Counted from the first letter of the stretch, positions 35,046 to 44,629 are shown. The stretch: DNA of 64,000 nucleotides from JBCCDY01 sp039030555 (GCA_039030555.1 JBCCDY010000007.1:186001-250000), one strand, 5' to 3'. The notes: generated from the sequence alone by a model not told the origin. Translations and numbers: made by a program.

Positions 35046-36517
35046 TGAAGGTGCTCAAAGACATATTGTATAAAGTAGCACTGAATAGCACCTCTGGTGA
35101 TATGAACCTGGAGGTAAGCTCTATCGCTTTCGATTCCAGAAAGGTAAGCTCGGGTTCATTGTTTGTAGCGGTAAAAGGAACTCAATCTGATGGCCACGCT
35201 TTTATACAACAAGCGATTCTCGCAGGAGCTACGTCCGTAGTATGCGAATCGGTTCCTGATCAATTGGTGAATGGAGTTACCTATGTAGAAGTTAAGAGTA
35301 GCTCAGAGGCTCTGGGCATTGTTGCAGCTAACTTTTACGAGAACCCTTCAAAAAAAATACAGCTGATTGGAGTAACCGGAACAAATGGAAAAACCACCAT
35401 TGCTACCCTCTTGTACCACTTGTTCAGGAATTTAGGGTATAACTGCGGGCTCATCTCGACAGTAGAAAATAAGATCAACGACGAAAAAATTCCTTCGACG
35501 CATACAACACCAGATCCGATAAGGCTTAACGAGCTTTTTGATGAAATGATCAACAAGGGATGTACGCATTGTTTTATGGAAGTTAGTTCGCATGCGATCG
35601 TTCAGCATAGAATAGCAGGATTGAACTTTAAAGGGGCTATTTTTTCTAATATCACTCATGATCATCTCGACTATCACGGCACTTTTGACAATTATATCAA
35701 AGCCAAGAAAGTATTTTTTGATGGTTTAAGCCCTTTTTCATTCGCTTTGACGAACATAGATGATCGTCGCGGAAAGGTTATGGTGCAAAACACCAAAGCC
35801 AGTATCAAGACATACGCCATCAAGAATGTTGCAGACTATAAATTGAAGATTTTATCCAGCTCCTTCAGCGGGCTGGAAGTGGAGTTGGATGGTGGAGTCC
35901 AAACGTGGTTTAGGCTCGTCGGGGACTTTAATGCCTACAATTTACTGGCAGTTTTTGCAACAGCTACGGAGCTAGGAGAAGATGCAAAAGAAGTATTAAC
36001 ACAACTATCTACCATTGAAGCCGCCCCCGGAAGGTTTGAGCAAGTGAGGACAAACTCGGGAGTTATGGCGTTGGTCGATTACGCACACACGCCAGATGCT
36101 TTAAAAAATGTACTAGATACCATTAAACGGTTCAGGACTGGCAACGAATCGGTAATTACAGTAGTAGGATGTGGCGGGAATCGTGATAAAGACAAACGTC
36201 CTTTAATGGCTGAGATAGCCTGTAAGCTAAGCGATAAAGTTGTGCTTACTTCTGATAATCCAAGAGATGAAGAACCGGAGCAAATTATAAAAGACATGGA
36301 GGAAGGCGTTAGTCCTTCCAATTACCGGAAAAAACTATCAGTTACCGACCGGAAAGAAGCCATAAAGCTGGCATGTACCCTGGCTGAAAAAAACGATATC
36401 ATTCTTGTTGCTGGAAAGGGCCATGAAGACTATCAGGAAATCAAAGGAGTGAGATACCCTTTTGATGATAAAAAAGTGTTGAAAGAGATGCTGGAGCTAA
36501 CACAAAATCAAGCCTGA
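35045..36517 (+). CDS. murE: UDP-MurNAc-tripeptide ligase MurE (meso-DAP adding)
   Basis: 490 residues. It adds the third stem amino acid to UDP-MurNAc-L-Ala-D-Glu. P-loop TGTNGKTT at 111-118; the carbamylated Lys region and central domain are intact. The DNPR motif near residue 405 (TSDNPRDEEP) is the signature of enzymes that use meso-diaminopimelate rather than lysine. The ATG shares one base with the ftsI stop. Next gene is mraY after one base. Confidence 0.96.
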   Translation: MKVLKDILYKVALNSTSGDMNLEVSSIAFDSRKVSSGSLFVAVKGTQSDGHAFIQQAILAGATSVVCESVPDQLVNGVTYVEVKSSSEALGIVAANFYENPSKKIQLIGVTGTNGKTTIATLLYHLFRNLGYNCGLISTVENKINDEKIPSTHTTPDPIRLNELFDEMINKGCTHCFMEVSSHAIVQHRIAGLNFKGAIFSNITHDHLDYHGTFDNYIKAKKVFFDGLSPFSFALTNIDDRRGKVMVQNTKASIKTYAIKNVADYKLKILSSSFSGLEVELDGGVQTWFRLVGDFNAYNLLAVFATATELGEDAKEVLTQLSTIEAAPGRFEQVRTNSGVMALVDYAHTPDALKNVLDTIKRFRTGNESVITVVGCGGNRDKDKRPLMAEIACKLSDKVVLTSDNPRDEEPEQIIKDMEEGVSPSNYRKKLSVTDRKEAIKLACTLAEKNDIILVAGKGHEDYQEIKGVRYPFDDKKVLKEMLELTQNQA

Positions 36518-36518
36518 T

Positions 36519-37733
36519 ATGCTTTACTATTTATTCGATTATTTAGAAAGGCAGTACGAACTCTTAGGGGCTAGTGTTTTCCAATACATTTCATTCCGTG
36601 CAGGAATGTCAACTATATTTTCCCTTTTCGTGACCATCTTTTTTGGAAAGCACATCATTAAGCTACTTCAAAAAAAGCAGATGGGTGAAGAAATCAGAGA
36701 TCTTGGACTTCAGGGACAATTGGAGAAAAAAGGTACTCCAACGATGGGAGGCCTGATGATCATTGCAGCCATCGCCATTCCTACTTTGCTATTTGCAAAG
36801 CTTGAAAATATATACATCATCCTGGCGCTGATCACCACCTTTTGGATGGGGATTATTGGCTTTACGGATGACTATTTAAAGATCAGAAAGAAAAATAAAG
36901 AAGGGCTTGCTGGTAAATTCAAGATCTTTGGTCAGGTTGGATTAGGACTAATTATCGGTTGTACGCTCTACTTTCACAACGACGTTGTAGTGAGGGAGTA
37001 TGATTTCAAAGAGGAATCCTCAAGACAGGTCAGTATTACCGAGGTGCCGTATGAAGATGTGAAATCTACGGTGACAAATCTTCCTTTCTTCAAGGATAAC
37101 GAATTCGATTACGGAAAGATCTTACCTTTTTTACCGCAAGACCTTACCTGGATCATTTATGTATTTCTGGCAATTTTTATAGTTACTGCTGTATCCAATG
37201 GAGCAAATATTACGGATGGACTAGATGGGCTGGCAGCCGGAAGTTCAGCGATTATTGGACTTACTCTTGGGATATTTTCTTACCTCTCCGGTAACGTGAT
37301 ATTTTCGGATTATCTGGATATTCTATACATCCCGAATTCAGGAGAATTAGTGATCTTTTGTACCGCTTTCGTTGGAGCCTGTGTAGGGTTTTTATGGTAT
37401 AATTCATTTCCTGCTCAGGTTTTTATGGGTGACACCGGAAGCCTGACACTAGGAGGAATTATTGCGGTTCTAGCTTTATCTGTCAGGAAAGAACTTCTTA
37501 TCCCGGTTTTCTGTGGGATTTTTTTAGTAGAGAATTTATCGGTGATCATTCAGGTCTCCTACTTCAAATACACTAAAAAGAAATACGGTGAAGGGCAAAG
37601 GGTTTTTCTGATGTCGCCTCTGCATCATCATTATCAAAAGAAAGGACTTTTTGAGTCTAAGATTGTAACCCGTTTTTGGGTGGTAGGAATCTTATTAGCC
37701 ATTGTAAGCCTGGCAACTTTAAAACTAAGATGA
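36519..37733 (+). CDS. mraY: Phospho-MurNAc-pentapeptide transferase MraY
   Basis: 404-residue integral membrane enzyme that makes lipid I from UDP-MurNAc-pentapeptide and undecaprenyl phosphate. About ten membrane helices. Signature motifs: FTDDYLKI (metal-binding Asp pair), NGANITDGLDGLAAG, MGDTGSLTLGG and the HHHYQKKG loop. An extra ~55-residue hydrophilic segment after the fourth helix (REYDFKEESS to LPFFKDNEF) is longer than in E. coli and usual for Bacteroidota. It ends in an ATGA overlap with murD. Confidence 0.96.
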   Translation: MLYYLFDYLERQYELLGASVFQYISFRAGMSTIFSLFVTIFFGKHIIKLLQKKQMGEEIRDLGLQGQLEKKGTPTMGGLMIIAAIAIPTLLFAKLENIYIILALITTFWMGIIGFTDDYLKIRKKNKEGLAGKFKIFGQVGLGLIIGCTLYFHNDVVVREYDFKEESSRQVSITEVPYEDVKSTVTNLPFFKDNEFDYGKILPFLPQDLTWIIYVFLAIFIVTAVSNGANITDGLDGLAAGSSAIIGLTLGIFSYLSGNVIFSDYLDILYIPNSGELVIFCTAFVGACVGFLWYNSFPAQVFMGDTGSLTLGGIIAVLALSVRKELLIPVFCGIFLVENLSVIIQVSYFKYTKKKYGEGQRVFLMSPLHHHYQKKGLFESKIVTRFWVVGILLAIVSLATLKLR

Positions 37734-39094
37734 AGGGGCTAATTACGATATTGGGCGCAGGAGAAAGCGGTACCGGAGCTGCTTTGCTGGCAAAAGCAAA
37801 GGGTTATGGAGTCTTTGTTTCTGATTTCGGGACTATATCAGATCATTATAAAGGTGTACTGATAGAAAACTCCATCGATTTTGAAGAGGGGAAACATTCC
37901 TTAGAAAAAATCCTTTCTTCTGAAGAGGTAGTGAAAAGTCCAGGTATATCCGATTCTTTGCCGATTATTAAAAGCATAGAGGAGAAGGGTATTCCGGTCA
38001 TAGACGAAATAGAGTTCGCGTTTCGATACTGCGATGGGAAAATTGTGGCCATTACAGGTACTAATGGTAAAACCACAACCACATTATTAACTAACCACAT
38101 CATGAAATCTTGCGGACTGGATGTGGTTTATGCAGGAAATATTGGGAACAGCTTTGCAAAGGAAATTCTGAATGATCCGAAAGAATGGTATGTGTTGGAA
38201 GTCAGCAGTTTTCAATTAGATCACATCGATCAATTCAAACCTGATATATCAGTCTTACTTAACATTACGCCCGATCATCTGGATCGTTATGAAGGTTCAA
38301 TGGAGCTTTATAGTTCTGCAAAATTCAGGATCATTAAAAATGCAGACGAATCATCAGTCTTTATTCATTTTAATGATGACCAAATTGTAGCAGATCGGTA
38401 TTCATCCTCGCCATTCAAGGGATCTGGACTTCCAATATCATTATCCAAAAAGGTATCACAGGGAGCCTATGTGAACGCTTCGGGAGAGCTGGTATTTAAC
38501 ATTGAAGGCAATACGCACACCCTGAATTATGATAACCTGAACAATAAATTTCTTAGAGGAGAGCATAATAAAATAAATCTTATGGCTGCTTTACTAACTA
38601 CCCTGAAAGCTGGTGCTTCATGGAGCAATGCAATCAATTCACTTGAAAGCTTCAAAAATGCTTCGCATCGACTGGAATTTATAGCTGAAATCAATGGTGT
38701 CGAATACATCAACGATTCAAAAGCGACAAACCTGGATTCATTCAGCTATGCATTAAGTAGCTTTAATCGTCCGATTATTTGGATTGCAGGAGGCATAGAT
38801 AAAGGAAATGATTACTCAAAGGTATATGCAGATGTAGTTGGGAAGGTCAAAGGCTTGATTTTGCTCGGTAAGGATAATGAAAAGCTCAGATCAAGCTTTG
38901 GAAATGTGGTATCCAATATCATTGAAACCGAAAAAATAGAAGAAGCAGTAGCCTTTGCTCAATCCATAGGTGAGCCAGGCGATGTGGTGTTGCTTTCCCC
39001 GGCTTGCGCCAGTTTCGATCTCTTCAAGAATTATGAAGATCGTGGAGAACGATTTAAGCGATCGGTTTTAGAACTCGAAAATTCAGTACTATGA
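37730..39094 (+). CDS. murD: UDP-MurNAc-L-alanine:D-glutamate ligase MurD
   Basis: 454 residues from the ATG at 37730, which overlaps the mraY stop (ATGA); an upstream in-frame ATG inside mraY was rejected. N-terminal UDP-binding Rossmann fold (ITILGAGESGTGAALLAK), P-loop GTNGKTT at 110-116, and the INDSKATNLDS motif of the C-terminal half. It ends with ATGA overlap to ftsW. All features point to a functional ligase. Confidence 0.96.
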   Translation: MKGLITILGAGESGTGAALLAKAKGYGVFVSDFGTISDHYKGVLIENSIDFEEGKHSLEKILSSEEVVKSPGISDSLPIIKSIEEKGIPVIDEIEFAFRYCDGKIVAITGTNGKTTTTLLTNHIMKSCGLDVVYAGNIGNSFAKEILNDPKEWYVLEVSSFQLDHIDQFKPDISVLLNITPDHLDRYEGSMELYSSAKFRIIKNADESSVFIHFNDDQIVADRYSSSPFKGSGLPISLSKKVSQGAYVNASGELVFNIEGNTHTLNYDNLNNKFLRGEHNKINLMAALLTTLKAGASWSNAINSLESFKNASHRLEFIAEINGVEYINDSKATNLDSFSYALSSFNRPIIWIAGGIDKGNDYSKVYADVVGKVKGLILLGKDNEKLRSSFGNVVSNIIETEKIEEAVAFAQSIGEPGDVVLLSPACASFDLFKNYEDRGERFKRSVLELENSVL

Positions 39095-40311
39095 TGGTAG
39101 CAGAGCGATATCATTTGGTTAAAGAATGGACACAGAAGAATCTTAAGGGTGACCCTGTGATCTGGTTTATTGTGTTTGCATTATCCATTCTTAGCATCAT
39201 GGTGGTTTACAGCGCAACTGGAACGCTGGCCTACAAAAGAATGGGAGGAAATACAGAGCATTATCTGATGAAGCATTCTTTTTTAGTACTGCTCAGCTTT
39301 GGTGCAATGTGGTTCGCACATAAAATAGACTATAGATATTACTCCAGATTATCCCGAGTAGCACTTTGGATATCTGTTCCATTGCTGATAATCACTTATA
39401 AATTTGGGATAAATCTGAATGAAGCAACACGTTGGATCACCATTCCGGTAATCAATCAGGCCTTTCAGCCATCGGATTTAGCAAAACTCGCACTGATTTC
39501 AAATCTGGCGGCCATGCTTTCGCGTCGTCAAAATAGTATAGACGATTTCAAAGAAGCTTTAATCCCGGTTTTGATGTGGATTGGAGTAATCTGTGGCCTC
39601 ATAGCATTAACAGACGTTTCTTCTTCAGCCCTGCTTTTTGCGACTTGTATGTTACTTATGTTCATAGGTCGCGTGCCCATGAAATATTTAGCGATGTTAG
39701 TTGCAGTTGGGGCACTCGCTGGAGTTATGGCGATGACTTTTGGTCAAAGAGGTGAAACGGTTAGTTCACGAGTTAGTAGCTTTTTCAATTCTGAAGAAGT
39801 CCCTTTTCAAGCGGAACAATCTTTTATAGCTATTGCTACCGGTGGAGTCACAGGTAAAGGACCTGGCCAAAGCGATCAAAGGAATTTCCTTCCGCACCCC
39901 TATTCCGATTTTATCTATGCCATCATCATTGAAGAGTACGGGTTGATCGGAGGGTCGTTAGTGCTGATGTTATACCTGGCTCTGCTTTATAGAGGAATGA
40001 AAGCGGTAGCTACCTCAGAACGAGCGTTTGGAGGGCTACTATCAGCAGGATTAACTTTTGCTTTGGTGCTTCAGGCGATGATCAATATGGGGGTTGCCGT
40101 GGGCTTAGGGCCTATAACGGGCTTGCCTTTACCATTGGTAAGTATGGGAGGTACATCTCAAGTATTCACAGGGCTAGCGATAGGAATTATTCTGAGTGTA
40201 AGCAGAGGAGAGATCGACGAATCGATGGGCAATCAGCGATCAGTAGTCAGCAATCAGTTTGCGGATTACAATAAGCGAAAATCACAACTCGAAAAAATAA
40301 ATGTTGCATGA
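39091..40311 (+). CDS. ftsW: Septal peptidoglycan glycosyltransferase FtsW
   Basis: 406 residues, about ten transmembrane helices of the SEDS family. Conserved PSDLAKLALI, the catalytic loop region (FNSEEVPFQAEQSFIAIATGG), and GLPLPLVSMGGTSQ near the end. It polymerises lipid II at the septum with FtsI. The C-terminal tail (from about GNQRSVVSNQ) is encoded by an AGC/CAG-rich pseudo-repetitive stretch at 40230-40258 resembling the short-period sequence in the gap behind it. Confidence 0.96.
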   Translation: MMVAERYHLVKEWTQKNLKGDPVIWFIVFALSILSIMVVYSATGTLAYKRMGGNTEHYLMKHSFLVLLSFGAMWFAHKIDYRYYSRLSRVALWISVPLLIITYKFGINLNEATRWITIPVINQAFQPSDLAKLALISNLAAMLSRRQNSIDDFKEALIPVLMWIGVICGLIALTDVSSSALLFATCMLLMFIGRVPMKYLAMLVAVGALAGVMAMTFGQRGETVSSRVSSFFNSEEVPFQAEQSFIAIATGGVTGKGPGQSDQRNFLPHPYSDFIYAIIIEEYGLIGGSLVLMLYLALLYRGMKAVATSERAFGGLLSAGLTFALVLQAMINMGVAVGLGPITGLPLPLVSMGGTSQVFTGLAIGIILSVSRGEIDESMGNQRSVVSNQFADYNKRKSQLEKINVA

Positions 40312-40368
40312 TAAGCATTAAAAACAGAAAACTAAATAGTTACCAGCGATAAGCAGTCAGAAAGCCGT

Positions 40369-40387
40369 ACTGATAGCTGAATGCTGA
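40369..40387 (+). repeat. Left 19-bp direct repeat flanking the four-helix-bundle gene
   Basis: ACTGATAGCTGAATGCTGA. It differs at one base from the repeat at 40748-40766. It lies 13 bases before the ATG of the inserted gene, in a stretch of short-period AGC/CTGA-like sequence. Confidence 0.85.
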
Positions 40388-40399
40388 CTACTAATAATT

Positions 40400-40759
40400 A
40401 TGAAAGACTTTAGAAAATTGATGGTATGGGAAAAGGCACATGGTATTGCTGTGGATACCTACGCCATCACCTTAAATTTTCCAAAGGAAGAGACTTATGG
40501 ATTGACCTCTCAGATGAGAAGAGCAGCCTCCTCAGTGCCAACAAATATAGCTGAAGGGTGCGGAAGAGGGAGTAATGCCGATTTTGCAAGGTTTATCCAG
40601 ATAGCATTAGGATCAAGCAGTGAATTAGAATATCTCTTTATTCTAGCGACTGATTTGAAATACTTAGGAACTGAATTAGCTAATGAGATAGAGCTTAGAA
40701 TACAGGAAATAAAGAAAATGTTGACTGGGCTAATTAAAAAACTCAAGACTGATGGCTGA
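40400..40759 (+). CDS. Four-helix-bundle protein (23S rRNA intervening-sequence family)
   Basis: 119 residues beginning MKDFRKLMVWEKAHGIAV, with SQMRRAASSVPTNIAEGCGRG, the diagnostic motif of the IVS/S23-type four-helix-bundle family, and FIQIALGSSSELEYLFILA. Members occur inside 23S rRNA intervening sequences and, as here, as free-standing genes; the molecular role is not known. It interrupts the dcw operon between ftsW and murG. It is framed by 19-bp direct repeats with one mismatch, and the right repeat supplies its last codons, its stop and the murG start. This suggests late acquisition. Confidence 0.92.
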   Translation: MKDFRKLMVWEKAHGIAVDTYAITLNFPKEETYGLTSQMRRAASSVPTNIAEGCGRGSNADFARFIQIALGSSSELEYLFILATDLKYLGTELANEIELRIQEIKKMLTGLIKKLKTDG

Positions 40760-40766
40760 ATGCTGA
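40748..40766 (+). repeat. Right 19-bp direct repeat, spanning the murG start
   Basis: ACTGATGGCTGAATGCTGA. It contains the last three codons and stop of the four-helix-bundle gene and the ATG (40760-40762) of murG. 18 of 19 bases match the left copy. Confidence 0.85.
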
Positions 40767-41875
40767 AAGCTGAAAACCATATAAAGAAAGCCATTTTCAG
40801 TGGTGGAGGGACAGGTGGGCATATCTACCCGGCTATTGCTGTGGCTTCTGAGTTGAGATCCAGGTTCCCGGATGTAGATATCCTTTTTGTAGGAGCGAAG
40901 GGTAAGATGGAAATGCAAAAAGTTCCAGATGCAGGTTATAAGATTATTGGGTTGGACATCGCCGGGATTCAGAGAAGATTGACAATAAAAAACCTATTGG
41001 TTCCCTTCAAATTACTGGCAAGTCTTTTCAGGGCGAAAAAAGTATTGAAAGACTTTAAGCCGGATGTGGTTGCAGGCTTCGGCGGTTATGCGAGCGGACC
41101 ATTGTTACGTCAGGCAGTTAAGAAGAATATTCCGGCCCTGCTTCAGGAGCAGAATTCCTATGCCGGATTGACTAATAAGATTCTTGCCGGGAATGCTGAA
41201 AAGGTGTGTGTGGCTTATGATGGAATGGAGAAATATTTTCCTTCTGAGAAAATCGTTAAAACGGGAAATCCAGTTCGAAAAGATATTCTGGATTTGTCTT
41301 CAAAAAGAGAGGAGGCTCTATCGCATTTTAAGCTTGATCCCAACAAAGAAACATTGTTGATCCTTGGAGGAAGCCTGGGCGCAAGAACAATTAATAATAG
41401 TGTTTTGGCCCACATTGAAACTTTAAAAAAATCAGATATTCAGGTGTTATGGCAGACTGGTAAGTTCTACTTCCAGGAAATGCTGGATAAGACTTCCGAT
41501 AAAGATCTTCAGAATATTAAAATTCTTGAATTTATAAAGGAAATGGACCTAGCATACGCTGCTGCTGATATCATCATCTCCAGGGCGGGAGCACTTTCTA
41601 TTTCTGAATTATGCCTGGTTGGTAAGCCAGTGGTTTTTATTCCTTCGCCAAATGTTGCCGAAGATCATCAAACCATGAATGCAAAAGCTTTGACGGAAAA
41701 GGATGCTGCCATAATGATCAGAGATTCTGAAGCTGAGGAACAAATGATCCCCAAAACACTCGATCTGCTTCAAAATGATGAGGAGAAGAATCAAATGGCT
41801 CAAAATATAAAGAAGGAAGGCATGCCGAATGCTACAGAAAATATTGTAAACGAATTGATAGCACTAGTCAATTGA
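40760..41875 (+). CDS. murG: Lipid II synthase MurG
   Basis: 371 residues. It adds GlcNAc to lipid I on the inner membrane face. GGGTGGH at 15-21 (lipid-diphosphate loop), EQNSYAGLTNKILA, and the donor-binding SRAGALSISELCLVGKPVVFIPSP near residue 275. The ATG lies in a 19-bp repeat immediately after the preceding stop; no Met occurs between it and the conserved motif, so the start is not in doubt unless CTG is used. It overlaps murC by TTGA. Confidence 0.95.
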   Translation: MLKAENHIKKAIFSGGGTGGHIYPAIAVASELRSRFPDVDILFVGAKGKMEMQKVPDAGYKIIGLDIAGIQRRLTIKNLLVPFKLLASLFRAKKVLKDFKPDVVAGFGGYASGPLLRQAVKKNIPALLQEQNSYAGLTNKILAGNAEKVCVAYDGMEKYFPSEKIVKTGNPVRKDILDLSSKREEALSHFKLDPNKETLLILGGSLGARTINNSVLAHIETLKKSDIQVLWQTGKFYFQEMLDKTSDKDLQNIKILEFIKEMDLAYAAADIIISRAGALSISELCLVGKPVVFIPSPNVAEDHQTMNAKALTEKDAAIMIRDSEAEEQMIPKTLDLLQNDEEKNQMAQNIKKEGMPNATENIVNELIALVN

Positions 41876-43254
41876 AACTAGAGGAGATACATAGCGCCTA
41901 TTTCATTGGTATCGGAGGAATCGGTATGAGTGCACTTGCCAGATGGATGAAGTGGAAAGGAATCCGCGTTTCCGGCTATGATCGCACTCCTTCTGAATTA
42001 ACGGAGAAACTTATTTCAGAAGATATCGAAATTCATTTTAAAGAAAATATCGAGACAATATCAGGGTTGGACAAAGAAAAAACGCTTATTGTTTATACCC
42101 CTGCGGTTCCTAAAAATCATAAAGAACTGATTCATTTTCAGACTAATGGTTTTGAGGTGATGAAACGCTCAGAGGTACTGGGTCAAATTTCGAAAGAAAT
42201 TAAAACTATAGCCGTAGCTGGAACTCATGGCAAAACAACCACCTGTTCCATGATTGCCCATATATTTAAATATAATAATTTGAATTCTACGGCACTCGTG
42301 GGGGGAATCCTGTCTAACTATAATTCCAATTTAGTTTTGAGTGGAAATCCTTCGAATACGGAATGGATGATTCTGGAAGCCGATGAGTTTGATCGATCTT
42401 TCTTGACGCTAAGCCCTGAAATAGCTGTCATTACCTCTATTGATCCCGATCATCTTGATATCTACGGAGATGAGCAAACCATTAAAACGGCTTTTTCCGA
42501 TTTTTCATCGAGAATTAAACCAGAAGGCCACTTCTGGATCAATCACAGCGCAAATGAAAATCTAGACGCATCTAAATTTAAAGGCTCTGTAAAAAGAACT
42601 TATGGTATTGAAGAGGGAGAGGTTAGGGCATCTAACTTTTCGGTCGATGGCTCTTATCGATTTGATTATCAGCTTGAGGGAAAAACAGTTGATTCCTATG
42701 AATTACAGATTCCCGGGCGCCATAATATTGAAAATGCGATAGCTGCAATATCCGTAGCTAGGAATTCCGGACTTGAACATTCACAAATCAAAGAGGCTCT
42801 TTCAAATTATAAAGGGGTAAAAAGAAGGTTTGAGTATATTATTAAATCAGAACGCCTGGTCTACATCGATGATTATGCTCACCATCCAACAGAGATAAAG
42901 GCTTTGCTGAATTCGGTTCGAGAGCTATACCCTACAAAAAGAATAAAAGCCATATTCCAACCGCACCTATATTCCAGGACAAGAGATTTTCAGGATGGAT
43001 TTGCTGAAAGCTTGAGTCTGGCTGACGAAACCATTTTACTGGATATTTATCCGGCAAGAGAGGAGCCAATCCCAGGAGTTTCATCAGAAATTATTTTTAA
43101 AAAAATGAAAGCCTCTCAGAAAAGACTTTTGAGTAAAGAAGAACTCGTCGATCAGATTGAAATAGGAAGCTCGGATGTGCTTTTAACGATCGGGGCCGGA
43201 GATATCGATAAGCTTGTAAAACCTTTGAAACTTAAACTGGAACAGTCGATATGA
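41872..43254 (+). CDS. murC: UDP-MurNAc:L-alanine ligase MurC
   Basis: 460 residues, TTG start at 41872 overlapping the murG TGA. FIGIGGIGMSALARWM (11-26) is the UDP-binding Rossmann motif and GTHGKTTT (117-124) the P-loop. DDYAHHPTEIKA and FQPHLYSRT are typical of MurC. It attaches the first stem residue. Ends in ATGA overlap with ftsQ. Confidence 0.96.
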   Translation: MKLEEIHSAYFIGIGGIGMSALARWMKWKGIRVSGYDRTPSELTEKLISEDIEIHFKENIETISGLDKEKTLIVYTPAVPKNHKELIHFQTNGFEVMKRSEVLGQISKEIKTIAVAGTHGKTTTCSMIAHIFKYNNLNSTALVGGILSNYNSNLVLSGNPSNTEWMILEADEFDRSFLTLSPEIAVITSIDPDHLDIYGDEQTIKTAFSDFSSRIKPEGHFWINHSANENLDASKFKGSVKRTYGIEEGEVRASNFSVDGSYRFDYQLEGKTVDSYELQIPGRHNIENAIAAISVARNSGLEHSQIKEALSNYKGVKRRFEYIIKSERLVYIDDYAHHPTEIKALLNSVRELYPTKRIKAIFQPHLYSRTRDFQDGFAESLSLADETILLDIYPAREEPIPGVSSEIIFKKMKASQKRLLSKEELVDQIEIGSSDVLLTIGAGDIDKLVKPLKLKLEQSI

Positions 43255-44015
43255 AGGGCAGTATAAAGGTGAAAAAATATACAGTTTGGGGTGTGATTGC
43301 TGCAGCAGTGGTCGTTTGTGTTGGTTTTATTGATAAAAAGCAGGAAGCCAGAGCCTGCGAAAATATCATTATCAATATTGATGAGCAAAGTGGAAATTAT
43401 TTCATCACAGAAGATGATATCATCGATATTCTAACCAGCAAAGGGGAACGCTTCATTTTAGGAACTCCTTTTGAAGAGTTAAACCTTAAGTTCCTCGAAA
43501 AAGAGGTTAGAAACCATAGTTTCGTCCACAAAGCTGATGTTTTTAGAGACATCAAAGGAACTCTGATTGTAAATGCCAAACAATGCAGGCCAATTGCAAG
43601 AATTCTTACTTCAAATGGAGAGAGTAAATATGTAAGCCAGGAAGGAGAAATTTTGCCACTCTCTAAAAGATTTACAGCCAGGGTTCCAATCATTGCTGGT
43701 AACTGGACTTCTACGATTAAAAACCAAACTATTGATTCTGTCCGATTCGGTACAGAGATCTTTGAGTTATTGGAATTTATAGATCAGGACGAATTTTGGA
43801 AAGCCCAGATTGCTCAGCTTAAGATTGATCGTAAAGGAAACGTAGAGTTGTTTCAGCAAGTTGGTAAGCAGATCATTGAACTAGGTAAACCGGAAGAACT
43901 CGAAGATAAGTTCGAGCGATTAAAGATTTTCTACGACGAGATCTTACCTCGAAAAGGTTGGAATCATTACGAAAAAGTGAGCCTGGCTTACAGAAATCAG
44001 ATTGTGTGTGAATAG
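43251..44015 (+). CDS. ftsQ: Cell division protein FtsQ/DivIB
   Basis: 254 residues. One N-terminal membrane helix (VWGVIAAAVVVCVGFI) is followed by a periplasmic POTRA-like domain and a beta domain (YVSQEGEILPLSKRF, VPIIAGNW). Sequence conservation in FtsQ is low; topology, size and the position between murC and ftsA support the call. It scaffolds FtsL and FtsB. The stop is followed two bases later by the left boundary of the DUF559 insertion. Confidence 0.93.
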   Translation: MKGSIKVKKYTVWGVIAAAVVVCVGFIDKKQEARACENIIINIDEQSGNYFITEDDIIDILTSKGERFILGTPFEELNLKFLEKEVRNHSFVHKADVFRDIKGTLIVNAKQCRPIARILTSNGESKYVSQEGEILPLSKRFTARVPIIAGNWTSTIKNQTIDSVRFGTEIFELLEFIDQDEFWKAQIAQLKIDRKGNVELFQQVGKQIIELGKPEELEDKFERLKIFYDEILPRKGWNHYEKVSLAYRNQIVCE

Positions 44016-44024
44016 AATGAACAA

Positions 44025-44133
44025 AAATATAACCCTCATCTCTAGCCCTTCTCCCACGGGAGAAGGGAACTATCGAAGAAAATTAACTCGAAGAGAAAAG
44101 CCCTCTCCTCAAGGAGAGGGTTTGGGTAAGGTT
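44025..44133 (+). repeat. Left 109-bp double-hairpin repeat
   Basis: Contains hairpin A, CCCTTCTCCC-AC-GGGAGAAGGG (44046-44067, perfect 10-bp arms), and hairpin B, CCCTCTCCT-CA-AGGAGAGGG (44101-44120, perfect 9-bp arms), separated by 33 bases. It matches the right copy at 104 of 109 positions. Confidence 0.95.
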
Positions 44134-44147
44134 GAAAAGAAGTTTAA

Positions 44148-44516
44148 ATGACAGAGCGAGAATTACATAAAGGAGCTAATCCTAATATGTTTGGTTATGC
44201 CAAGGAAAATCGAAAGGCACCAACTGATGCAGAAGACCTTCTTTGGCAGAATCTAAGAGGCCGAAAATTAGTCGGTTTAAAATTCAGAAGGCAACATCCT
44301 ATTGGAGACTTCATAATTGATTTTTACTGTCATGATAAAAAGCTGGGTATTGAATTAGATGGGGGGTACCATTTTTTAACTGAACAAAGAGAAGCCGATG
44401 AAGGTCTCACTTTTGAACTTAAAGAATTAGGGGTCAAAATTATTCGATTTGACAACTCAGAAATTGAAAGAAATATCAAGAAAGTGCTAAAAAGAATAGA
44501 AGAAGAACTGAAATGA
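44148..44516 (+). CDS. DUF559 / Vsr-like PD-(D/E)xK endonuclease-domain protein
   Basis: 122 residues. The pattern FRRQHPIGDFIIDFYC, then KLGIELDGGYHF, is the DUF559 core, related to very-short-patch-repair and other PD-(D/E)xK nucleases. The putative metal ligands (Asp of GDFIIDF; Glu and Asp of IELDG) are all present, so it looks active. It sits between ftsQ and ftsA, flanked on both sides by nearly identical 109-bp repeats that carry perfect hairpins. No partner methylase is present. It could be a repeat-associated mobility nuclease; a repair or restriction role cannot be excluded. Confidence 0.9.
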   Translation: MTERELHKGANPNMFGYAKENRKAPTDAEDLLWQNLRGRKLVGLKFRRQHPIGDFIIDFYCHDKKLGIELDGGYHFLTEQREADEGLTFELKELGVKIIRFDNSEIERNIKKVLKRIEEELK

Positions 44517-44520
44517 AAAC

Positions 44521-44629
44521 AAATATAACCCTCATCCCTAGCCCTTCTTCCACGGGAGAAGGGAACTATCGGAGAAAATTAACTCGAAGAGAAAAGCCCT
44601 CTCCTCAAGGAGAGGGTTTGGGGGAGGTT
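44521..44629 (+). repeat. Right 109-bp double-hairpin repeat
   Basis: Direct repeat of 44025-44133 at an offset of 496 bases. Hairpin A (44542-44563) has one C-to-T change, giving a wobble pair; hairpin B (44597-44616) is perfect. It begins 4 bases after the DUF559 stop. Confidence 0.95.

Noticed and set aside
37676..37729. 18-codon upstream extension of MurD
   Set aside because: It lies inside mraY; the ATGA overlap start at 37730 matches the family N-terminus.
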